Assembly: GCA_019689695.1 (NCBI GenBank)
Contig: JADGHA010000071.1
Location: forward strand, 1 to 12,720
Direction: 5' to 3'
DNA length: 12,720 bases
Origin: Micromonosporaceae bacterium
Lineage (GTDB): Bacteria; Actinomycetota; Actinomycetes; Mycobacteriales; Micromonosporaceae
A program made the position numbers and the translations under genes. Shown piece by piece: positions 1-5,622 of the stretch. Below the pieces are notes generated by a model. The model saw nothing but the letters and a program-made list of their open reading frames with translations, was not told the DNA's origin and ran no database searches. Numbering within the stretch: the first letter of the stretch is position 1; every line of letters starts with the position of its first letter.

Positions 1-36
1 GGCCCGGGGGAGGGAACAGCGCCGAACCCTCCGGGG

Positions 37-76
37 TTGTCGTCCCCGTCGGGAAGACTCGACAGGGGGACGACGG
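37..76 (+). promoter_or_regulatory. Leader hairpin abutting the ribosome binding site of the ABC transporter gene
   Basis: GTCGTCCCC (39-47) pairs perfectly with GGGGACGAC (66-74), and two T.G wobbles extend the stem to 37-76. A second helix, 48-53 with 58-63, sits inside it after a two-base bulge and closes on an AAGA loop. The 3' arm runs directly into the Shine-Dalgarno GGAGGGGG (75-82), six bases before the GTG start at 89. Such a stem could gate translation or could end transcription from an upstream gene outside the window. A weaker 6-bp stem (9-14 with 27-32) lies just before it. The pairing is seen directly; any function is inference. Confidence 0.5.
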
Positions 77-88
77 AGGGGGTGAGCG

Positions 89-2071
89 GTGACCGCGCCG
101 ATGGGCATGGGCCACATGGGTGCCGGCTGGTCGATGCTGCGCGGCCTGCGCAAGCGCGACGAACTGGCCGGGCGCAAGGTCAACCGGCGCACCCTCGGCC
201 GGGTGCTGGGGTTCGCCCGGCCCTACCGGCGGGACATCGCGATCTTCCTGGTGGCCGTGGTGCTCAGCGCGGTGATCGGGGTGGCCACCCCGGTGCTCGC
301 CGGCGACGTGGTCAACGCGATCACCGGCGGGCGGGCCGGCGCGGGCGGCGTCGTGGTCCGGCTCGCGGCGCTGATCGCCGGGCTGGCCATCGTCGACGCA
401 GGGCTCTCCCTGGCCCAGCGGTGGTACTCGGCGCGCATCGGCGAGGGCATCATCCTCGACCTGCGCACCAGGGTGTACGACCACGTGCAGCGGATGCCGC
501 TGCAGTTCTTCACCCGGACCCAGACCGGCGCGCTGGTCAGCCGGCTCAACAACGACGTGCTCGGCGCGCAGCAGGCGTTCACCTCCACCCTCTCCGGGGT
601 GGTCAGCAACGTGATCCAGCTGGTGCTCACCGCCGCGGTGATGTTCACCCTGTCCTGGCCGATCACGCTGATCTCGCTGGCCATGCTGCCGATGTTCATC
701 CTGCCCGCCCGTCGGGTCGGCCGTCGGCTGGCCGAGATCACCCGCGAGTCGTACCAGCTGGACGCCTCGATGAACGCCACCATGACGGAGCGGTTCGGGG
801 TCGCCGGCGCGCTGCTGGTGAAGCTGTTCGGGCGGCCGGACGCGGAGGCGCAGCGGTTCGCCGCCCGGGCGGCCCGGGTCCGCGATATCGGCATCCAGCA
901 GGCGATGTACTCGCGGGCCTTCTTCGTGGCGATGCTGCTGGTCGCCTCGCTGGCCCAGGCGCTCACCTACGGCCTGGGCGGGTGGCTGGCGGTCAGCGGC
1001 AAGGTCAGCGCGGGCACTGTGGTCACCCTGGCCCTGCTGCTGACCCGGCTCTACGGGCCGCTCACCGCGTTGTCCAACGTGCGGGTCGACGTGATGAGCG
1101 CGCTGGTCTCCTTCGAGCGGGTGTTCGAGGTGCTGGACCTGGCGCCGGCGATCGCGGAGAAGCCCGGCGCGGTGGCGGTGCCACGCCAGCCGGGTGCGGG
1201 CGGCGGCCCCGCCGTGGAGTTCCGCGACGTGCGGTTCCGCTACCCGGCCGCGGCCGAGGTGTCGCTCGCCTCCCTGGAGGACGTGGCCACGCTGGACCGC
1301 ACCACCACGGAGCCGGTGCTGCGCGGCGTGTCGTTCGCGATCTACCCGGGGCAGATGGTCGCCCTGGTCGGACCGTCCGGCGCTGGCAAGTCCACCACCG
1401 CCATGCTGATCTCCCGGGTCTACGACGTGACCGGCGGCCAGGTGTTGGTCGGCGGCGTGGACGTGCGCGACGCCACCCTGGACTCGCTGCGGGACGCGAT
1501 CGGCGTGGTCACCCAGGATTCGCACCTGTTCCACGAGACGATCGCCGAGAACCTGCGCTACGCCAAGCCGGACGCCACCGACGAGGAGCTGTGGACGGCG
1601 CTGCGGGCGGCGCAGGTGGAGCAGCTGGTGCGCGCACTCCCTGACGGCCTGCAGACCGTCGTGGGAGAGCGGGGCTACCGCTTCTCCGGCGGCGAGAAGC
1701 AGCGCATCGCGATCGCCCGGCTGCTGCTGAAGGCACCGTCCATTGTGATCCTCGACGAGGCGACCGCGCACCTGGACTCGGAGTCCGAGGCCGCGGTCCA
1801 GCGGGCGCTGTCGGCGGCGCTGGCCGGGCGTACCGCGCTGGTCATCGCGCACCGGCTGTCCACCGTCCGCGACGCCGACCAGATCCTGGTGCTCGACGAC
1901 GGCCGGATCGTGGAACGGGGCACGCATGACGAGCTGGTGGCGGCCGGCGGGCTGTACGCGGAGCTGTACCGCACCCAGTTCGCCGCGGCCGACTCGCCCA
2001 CGCCCTACGTCGCGGCGGCCGAGCCCGAGCCGGTCGCGGTGCCCACCACGCGCGACAGCCTCGACTCCTGA
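89..2071 (+). CDS. ABC exporter half-transporter, fused permease and ATPase
   Basis: A membrane ABC exporter subunit of 660 residues with the transmembrane domain first (about six helices, roughly residues 50-330) and the nucleotide-binding domain second (about 375-625). Visible motifs are Walker A GPSGAGKST (428-436), Q-loop VTQDSHLF, signature FSGGE (532-536) instead of the usual LSGGQ, Walker B ILDEAT (D556, E557) and the H-loop histidine H588 in IAHRLST. About twenty extra residues follow the A-loop tyrosine (Y385), between FRYP and the strand leading to Walker A. The GTG start at 89 is chosen because GGAGGGGG lies six bases upstream and the product starts MTAPMGMGHMGAGWSM. It should work as a homodimer or with a partner outside the window; the substrate cannot be told from the sequence. 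The stop is nine bases before the first palindromic element, which probably shapes its mRNA 3' end. Confidence 0.95.
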   Translation: MTAPMGMGHMGAGWSMLRGLRKRDELAGRKVNRRTLGRVLGFARPYRRDIAIFLVAVVLSAVIGVATPVLAGDVVNAITGGRAGAGGVVVRLAALIAGLAIVDAGLSLAQRWYSARIGEGIILDLRTRVYDHVQRMPLQFFTRTQTGALVSRLNNDVLGAQQAFTSTLSGVVSNVIQLVLTAAVMFTLSWPITLISLAMLPMFILPARRVGRRLAEITRESYQLDASMNATMTERFGVAGALLVKLFGRPDAEAQRFAARAARVRDIGIQQAMYSRAFFVAMLLVASLAQALTYGLGGWLAVSGKVSAGTVVTLALLLTRLYGPLTALSNVRVDVMSALVSFERVFEVLDLAPAIAEKPGAVAVPRQPGAGGGPAVEFRDVRFRYPAAAEVSLASLEDVATLDRTTTEPVLRGVSFAIYPGQMVALVGPSGAGKSTTAMLISRVYDVTGGQVLVGGVDVRDATLDSLRDAIGVVTQDSHLFHETIAENLRYAKPDATDEELWTALRAAQVEQLVRALPDGLQTVVGERGYRFSGGEKQRIAIARLLLKAPSIVILDEATAHLDSESEAAVQRALSAALAGRTALVIAHRLSTVRDADQILVLDDGRIVERGTHDELVAAGGLYAELYRTQFAAADSPTPYVAAAEPEPVAVPTTRDSLDS

Positions 2072-2080
2072 CCCCGGTCC

Positions 2081-2157
2081 CCGCGATCTTGCAGTTGTGT
2101 ACCCCGGAATAGCGTCATATGTCGCTTTTAGTGGGGTACACAACTGCAAGATCGCGG
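2081..2157 (+). repeat. 77-bp palindromic intergenic element, copy 1
   Basis: Perfect 25-bp arms (2081-2105 and 2133-2157) enclose 27 bases that are themselves nearly symmetric around CATATG (2115-2120). Copy 2, read on the opposite strand, matches at 71 of 77 positions. The similarity continues on the head side through CCCCGGTCC to the TGA stop of the ABC transporter (2069-2071). The element lies between convergent genes and its tail half forms the 3' end of mug. It could serve as a bidirectional terminator or mRNA-stabilising stem, or be a non-autonomous mobile element of the REP or MITE kind. No U-tract follows the stem. No transposase is present nearby. Confidence 0.9.
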
Positions 2158-2699
2158 AGTTCGGCGAAGGCAGCGGCCAGCGTGTCGAGGGTGTAGTGAG
2201 CGTTGAGGCCGCTGGGGTTGGGCAGCACCCAGATCCCGGTCCCGCCGATGGTCTCCGGCTGCCGCCCGACCGTCGCGCTTGGCCGGCCGAAGGCCACCCG
2301 GTACGCGGTCACCCCGACGACCGCCAGCCACGCCGGCCGGAACTGGCGTACCTTCGCAGCCAGCGCCCGCCCGCCGGCGACAAGCTCCGCCGCACGGAGC
2401 TCGTCGGCCCGCGCGGTCGCTCGCGGGACGATGTTCGTGATGCCGAGCCGGTACTCCAGCAGCTGCTCCTGCTCGGCAGGGTGCAGTTGCCGCGGCGTGA
2501 ACCCGGCCCGGTGCAGCGCCGGCCAGAACCGGTTGCCGGGGCGAGCGAAGTGGAGGCCGGAGGCGGCTGAGTACAGGCCCGGGTTGATACCGCTGAACAG
2601 CTCGGTCAAGCCTGGCGCGATCACGTCGGGGATGGTCCGCCCGGCCGCCGTCGCCACCTCGGTGCGGCTGGGTGGCCGGAAGCCCGCGGGTGCGGTCAC
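2115..2699 (-). CDS. mug: G/U mismatch-specific uracil/thymine DNA glycosylase (Mug)
   Basis: A base-excision repair enzyme that removes uracil, and in this family also ethenocytosine or thymine, from mispairs with guanine. The family's catalytic motif GINPG is at residues 37-41 (N39 is the water-activating residue) and the DNA-intercalating motif NPSGLN at 161-166. The stretch from IAPGL through NRFW and YRLGIT closely follows E. coli Mug, with about 20 extra amino-terminal residues (RPPSRTEVATAAGRTIPDV) of a kind I associate with actinobacterial homologues. The GTG start at 2699 is chosen because it keeps that extension; no clear Shine-Dalgarno is visible. Residues 182-194 and the stop are encoded by the tail arm and loop of palindromic element copy 1, so the original carboxy terminus seems to have been replaced. 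The gene is convergent with the ABC transporter. Confidence 0.93.
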   Translation of the reverse strand: MTAPAGFRPPSRTEVATAAGRTIPDVIAPGLTELFSGINPGLYSAASGLHFARPGNRFWPALHRAGFTPRQLHPAEQEQLLEYRLGITNIVPRATARADELRAAELVAGGRALAAKVRQFRPAWLAVVGVTAYRVAFGRPSATVGRQPETIGGTGIWVLPNPSGLNAHYTLDTLAAAFAELRDLAVVYPTKSDI

Positions 2700-2866
2700 A
2701 GCGCGCCGTCGGTCGCGACGGACAGGCCAGGCAGGGAGCCGGACCCAGACCAGAACAGAGAAGCCGCCGCGTGCCCGGGCCCGCCCGGGTCGCCCAACTC
2801 CGCGAAACCCGGCTGTGGGGAGGCGCCGCTTGGGCCGTGGACGTGATCAGCGGCTCCGAGATTCAT
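2696..2866 (-). CDS. Possible small ORF (56 aa) overlapping the start of mug
   Basis: An ATG at 2866 opens 56 codons whose TGA overlaps the mug GTG as GTGA, the arrangement typical of translational coupling. Third codon positions are about 80 percent G or C, less than in the surrounding genes. The product starts MNLGAADHVHGPSG and is rich in Gly, Ala, Pro and Ser with no recognisable motif, signal peptide or membrane segment. No Shine-Dalgarno precedes the ATG. This is the only gene-like content of the roughly 230 bases between mug and palindromic element copy 2; the same DNA may be only leader or promoter for mug. Confidence 0.2.
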   Translation of the reverse strand: MNLGAADHVHGPSGASPQPGFAELGDPGGPGHAAASLFWSGSGSLPGLSVATDGAL

Positions 2867-2927
2867 GCCGGCAGGCTAGCGCGCCGGCCGGAGCAGTGTC
2901 CGCCACCGACCAGGCCCGGATCCGTCT

Positions 2928-3004
2928 CCGCGATCTTGCAGTTGTGTACCCCGATAAATGCGACATATGGCGTTATTCCGGGGTGCACAACTGCAAGATC
3001 GCGG
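2928..3004 (-). repeat. 77-bp palindromic intergenic element, copy 2 (inverted relative to copy 1)
   Basis: 25-bp arms (2928-2952 and 2980-3004) have a single departure from perfect pairing, a position that remains a G.T (G.U) pair. The 27-base centre again carries CATATG (2964-2969). Read on the minus strand it differs from copy 1 at five loop positions and one arm position. On that strand the head is preceded by TGA and CCCCCGTTCC (3005-3017), almost the same as the head of copy 1, and the TGA is the stop of acnR. It lies ten bases beyond that stop, where a terminator or 3'-end stem would be expected. Its tail side has no gene until the possible small ORF before mug. Confidence 0.9.
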
Positions 3005-3014
3005 GGAACGGGGG

Positions 3015-3599
3015 TCAGCGGCGGCGGACGGCCTCCTCGACGAGGTCGAGGACGGGGCCCAGGTCGCCGACCGGGCGGCCCATGGCCAGATGCAGCACCA
3101 GGCCGTCGTACGCCAGCTCCAGGAACTGGGCCAGCACCGGCAGCGGCACATCGTCGCGCAGTACGCCCGCCTCGCGTTGCCGGCGCAGCCGGTCCCGGGT
3201 CGCGGTCGCGATCGCCTCGGCGCGCTGCGCCCAGCGCTTGGCGAAGTCGGGGTCGGTGCGCAGCCGGCGGGACACCTCCAGCTGCGTGCCGAGCCAGCCG
3301 GCGGTCTCCGGTGCGGCGTTCGGGTCGTTGACCCGCGTCAGCAGGTCGCGCATCACCTGCACCAGACCGTGGCGGGCGACGGTGGCGACCATCGCGGCCG
3401 CGTCGTCCTCGGCGACCGCGAGGAACAGCGAGTCCTTGTCCCGGAAGTGGTGGAAGATCGCGCCGCGCGACAGCCCGGTCGCCTCCTCCAGCCGCCGCAC
3501 CGTGGCGCCCTCGTAGCCGTGCCGAGCGAAGCAGCCGCGGGCGGCGGCGAGGATCTCCCGCCGCCGCGTCTCCAGCTGGTCCTGGCTCACTCTGGGCAC
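3015..3599 (-). CDS. acnR: TetR-family transcriptional regulator, AcnR-like aconitase repressor
   Basis: A 194-residue TetR regulator with an amino-terminal helix-turn-helix (about residues 33-52: ATVRRLEEATGLSRGAIFHH) and an all-helical ligand/dimer domain. Recalled C. glutamicum AcnR has nearly the same HGYEGATVRRLEEATG and SRGAIFHHF blocks, a similar LEIS.QLRTDP.F..KW stretch and a DVP...L..FLE region, so the assignment is to that subfamily rather than only to TetR. AcnR represses aconitase, and the C. glutamicum protein has been crystallised with citrate-Mg. acnA lies about 5 kb away in this window and carries a matching operator. The GTG at 3599 is chosen over GTG at 3590 because a promoter is spaced for a leaderless transcript starting there. 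It is divergent from the nitrilase gene; palindromic element copy 2 follows its stop. Confidence 0.85.
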   Translation of the reverse strand: MPRVSQDQLETRRREILAAARGCFARHGYEGATVRRLEEATGLSRGAIFHHFRDKDSLFLAVAEDDAAAMVATVARHGLVQVMRDLLTRVNDPNAAPETAGWLGTQLEVSRRLRTDPDFAKRWAQRAEAIATATRDRLRRQREAGVLRDDVPLPVLAQFLELAYDGLVLHLAMGRPVGDLGPVLDLVEEAVRRR

Positions 3600-3605
3600 A
3601 CCTAG

Positions 3606-3634
3606 ATGATGCAATCCGTACGTACGGCTTGCAA
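3606..3634 (-). promoter_or_regulatory. Putative leaderless promoter of acnR
   Basis: On the minus strand TTGCAA (3634-3629) and CATCAT (3611-3606) are separated by exactly 17 bases, each matching the sigma-70-type consensus at four of six positions. The expected transcription start falls at or next to the GTG at 3599, which would explain why no Shine-Dalgarno precedes acnR. The spacer is almost wholly filled by the operator core, as expected for autorepression. Seen: sequence and spacing. Inferred: activity. Confidence 0.45.
3611..3632. promoter_or_regulatory. TetR-type operator between acnR and the nitrilase gene
   Basis: A 22-bp palindrome: core CCGTACGTACGG (3616-3627) flanked by GCAA (3611-3614) and TTGC (3629-3632). 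Only the pair 3615/3628 breaks symmetry. It lies between divergent genes, 12 bases before the acnR start and 29 before the nitrilase ATG, the usual place for a TetR autoregulatory operator. A related site precedes acnA. The known C. glutamicum AcnR site has spaced GTAC-type half sites, whereas here the two GTAC units abut, so recognition may differ in detail. Confidence 0.75.
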
Positions 3635-3660
3635 GCGAGCCCGGCTGGCAGGATGGCGGC

Positions 3661-4539
3661 ATGACCCAAGGACCTCTCAGGGTAGCCGCCGTACAGGCGC
3701 ACGCCGTACCGGGCGACGTCGCCGGCAACGCGGTCGTCGCCGCCCGCCTGGCAGCACAGGCCGCGGACCGCGGCGCCGCTCTTGTCGTACTCCCGGAGCT
3801 GTTCCTGCCGGCGTACCACCCGCCGGTGCTGGCGGCGGACCCGGTCGGCACCGACCTGGCCTGCGACGCCGAGGGCCGGCTGGCGGATGCGCGGCTGGAC
3901 CCGCTGCGGGCCGCCGCCCGCGACCGCGGCGTGGTCATCGTGGTCGGCGCGGCGGTCCGCCACCCGGACCAACGGCGCACCTGCTCCTCGGTGGTCGTCG
4001 ACCGGTCGGGCGAGGCGGTCGCGGCCTACGACAAGCAGCATCTGTGCGGGCCGCACGAGAAGGCGCTGTTCGTGCCGGGGGCCTGCGGCGCCACGCTGGT
4101 GGTGGACGGCTGGCGGCTGGGGTTGGGCATCTGCTACGACGGGTGTTTCCCCGAGCACGGGCGGGCGGCCGCGGCGGACGGCGCGCAGGCGTACCTGTGT
4201 CCGAGCGCGTACCTCGACGGCTCGCAGCACCGCCGAGACGTCTACTACGCCGCGCGCGCCCTGGACAACACGATGTACGTGGTCTTCGCCAACCTGGTCG
4301 CCGGCGACCCGCCGTGGCGCTTCAACGGCGGATCCGCGGTGTACGACCCGGAGGGCCGGCCGGTCACCCGCGCGCCGGACGAGGGCGAAGCCGTGGTGGT
4401 GGCGGTGCTCGACCCGGCCGAGGTAGCCCGGGTGCGCGCCGAACACCCGATGCTCACCGACCGCCTCGACGACCAAGGCGACGCTCGGCGGCTTCTGTTT
4501 ACAACCGGGGGACTGTTGCAGGACAGATCAAGCACGTAA
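3661..4539 (+). CDS. Nitrilase-superfamily carbon-nitrogen hydrolase
   Basis: A cytosolic amidohydrolase of 292 residues, near the usual size for single-domain members. The catalytic set is complete: E46 in LPELF, K125 in YDKQHL, the second glutamate E133 in GPHEKALF and the nucleophile C158 in GICYDGCFPE. Family members hydrolyse amides or N-carbamoyl groups; the sequence does not decide among omega-amidase, carbamoylputrescine amidase-like or other activities. AGGA at 3650-3653, seven bases before the ATG, supports the start. It is the first gene of a tight run with the HAD hydrolase (TAATG, one shared base). It faces acnR across the shared operator, so AcnR may also control it. Confidence 0.92.
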   Translation: MTQGPLRVAAVQAHAVPGDVAGNAVVAARLAAQAADRGAALVVLPELFLPAYHPPVLAADPVGTDLACDAEGRLADARLDPLRAAARDRGVVIVVGAAVRHPDQRRTCSSVVVDRSGEAVAAYDKQHLCGPHEKALFVPGACGATLVVDGWRLGLGICYDGCFPEHGRAAAADGAQAYLCPSAYLDGSQHRRDVYYAARALDNTMYVVFANLVAGDPPWRFNGGSAVYDPEGRPVTRAPDEGEAVVVAVLDPAEVARVRAEHPMLTDRLDDQGDARRLLFTTGGLLQDRSST

Positions 4540-5249
4540 TGTGCCGGAACGTGCCGTTGTTGTTCCTTGATCTCGACGACACCCTGCTCGACCGCGCGGG
4601 CGCGTTCCGAAGGTGGGCCGGGGAGTTTCTGGACGAGATCGGGGCGCCCCAGGACGACCTGGAGTGGCTCGTCGCCCTGGACGCGGACGGCCTGACCTCG
4701 CGATGGGACGTCGCCGACGCGATCCGCGACAGGTACCGCCTGCGCGTCTCGTCGCTCGACCTGGTCGAGGCGCTGCACCAGGGAGTGCTCGACTACCTGC
4801 AACTGGACCGGCTGGTCGCCGGCGCGCTGCGCATCGCCACCGACGCTGGCTGGGTACCGGTGGTGGTGACCAACGGGTCGACCGAGCAGCAGGAGGCGAT
4901 GATCAAGCAAACCGGCCTGGACCGGTACGTCATCGACTGGGTGATCTCGGAGCGGGCCGGGGTGAGCAAGCCGAACCCGCGGATCTTCGCGCTCGCCGCG
5001 CAGCGGGTGCGGATGCGGCTGCACGGCGCGTGGATCGTGGGGGACTGCCCGGAGACCGACATCGGTGGCGCCGCCGCGATGGGCCTCCCCAGCGTGTGGC
5101 TGCACCGCGGCCGGCGGTGGGTCGAACCCCGGTTCCGGCCGACGTACACGGTTGACGGTCTGCTCGCCGCGCTGGCGGCGGTGATGGACGCCCCGCCGAT
5201 GAGCCGGCCGCGCGGGGGCGGACGGTTCCAGCCGTACCCGGCGCGCTGA
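4539..5249 (+). CDS. HAD-superfamily hydrolase (phosphatase-like)
   Basis: A 236-residue HAD hydrolase with all four motifs: DLDDT with nucleophile D11 and acid/base D13, T111 in VVVTNGS, K144 in SKPNPRIF and GDCPETD (D169, D174). The helical stretch between motifs I and II suggests a C1-type cap, as in phosphatases and haloacid dehalogenases acting on small metabolites; the substrate is unknown. The ATG shares its A with the nitrilase stop (TAATG), which implies translational coupling; an in-frame GTG at 4551 lacks a Shine-Dalgarno. The Arg/Gly/Pro-rich tail (SRPRGGGRFQPYPAR) is probably disordered. The pairing with an amidohydrolase could mean consecutive or housekeeping metabolite-repair reactions, but that is inference. 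Confidence 0.92.
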   Translation: MCRNVPLLFLDLDDTLLDRAGAFRRWAGEFLDEIGAPQDDLEWLVALDADGLTSRWDVADAIRDRYRLRVSSLDLVEALHQGVLDYLQLDRLVAGALRIATDAGWVPVVVTNGSTEQQEAMIKQTGLDRYVIDWVISERAGVSKPNPRIFALAAQRVRMRLHGAWIVGDCPETDIGGAAAMGLPSVWLHRGRRWVEPRFRPTYTVDGLLAALAAVMDAPPMSRPRGGGRFQPYPAR

Positions 5250-5256
5250 AGTCCGG

Positions 5257-5592
5257 TTGACGCTGCCCGCCGCGCCCCGGCTGGCCCAGCTGCGCCCGTC
5301 CAGCGCCGAGCTGGCCGACCTGTGGCGGCAGCTGGTGGATGCGCTGGTGGTGCTGGCCCGCGCCGGCCTGGCCCACGGTGACCTGTCCCCGTACAACCTG
5401 CTGGTCCACTCCGGACGGCTGGTGCTCATCGAGCTGCCGCAGGTGGTCGACCTCGTCGGCAACCCGCGCGGCGGTGAGTTCCTGGCCCGCGACGTACAGG
5501 TGGTCAGCACCTGGTTCGCCGGCCGCGGCCTGTCCGAAGTAGACGAACAGGAGCTGACTGGGTTGCTGCTCGCCGAGGCCGGCCTCCGGTAG
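5257..5592 (+). pseudogene. Carboxy-terminal remnant of a RIO-type kinase
   Basis: 111 residues from a TTG match only the carboxy-terminal lobe of bacterial RIO kinases. They include the catalytic loop HGDLSPYN (residues 40-47, D42) and the block PQVVDLVGNP...FL.RD....STWF. The amino-terminal lobe with the P-loop and the ATP-binding lysine is missing; the frame is closed by a TGA at 5200-5202 within the end of the HAD gene. The metal-binding aspartate expected in the I-D-x-P-Q motif is glutamate here (LIELPQ, E59). Missing half and altered residue argue against kinase activity. It starts 7 bases after the HAD stop and converges on the FtsH-like gene, 30 bases away. A retained small protein using this lobe for another purpose cannot be excluded. 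Confidence 0.75.
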
Positions 5593-5622
5593 CCAGGTCC
5601 AGCGCGGGAACCGGCGGGTCGG

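Noticed and set aside
37..1644. 535-codon frame overlapping the ABC transporter
   Set aside because: Arg/Gly/Ala-rich out-of-frame translation; the overlapping frame has full ABC motifs and a Shine-Dalgarno.
2203..3516. 437-codon + strand frame across mug, element copy 2 and acnR
   Set aside because: Arg/Ser/Ala-rich antisense frame that reads through a palindromic repeat; no recognisable domain.
3606..4538. Amino-terminal extension of the HAD hydrolase frame through the nitrilase gene
   Set aside because: It is the out-of-frame shadow of the nitrilase; HAD homology starts just after the ATG at 4539.
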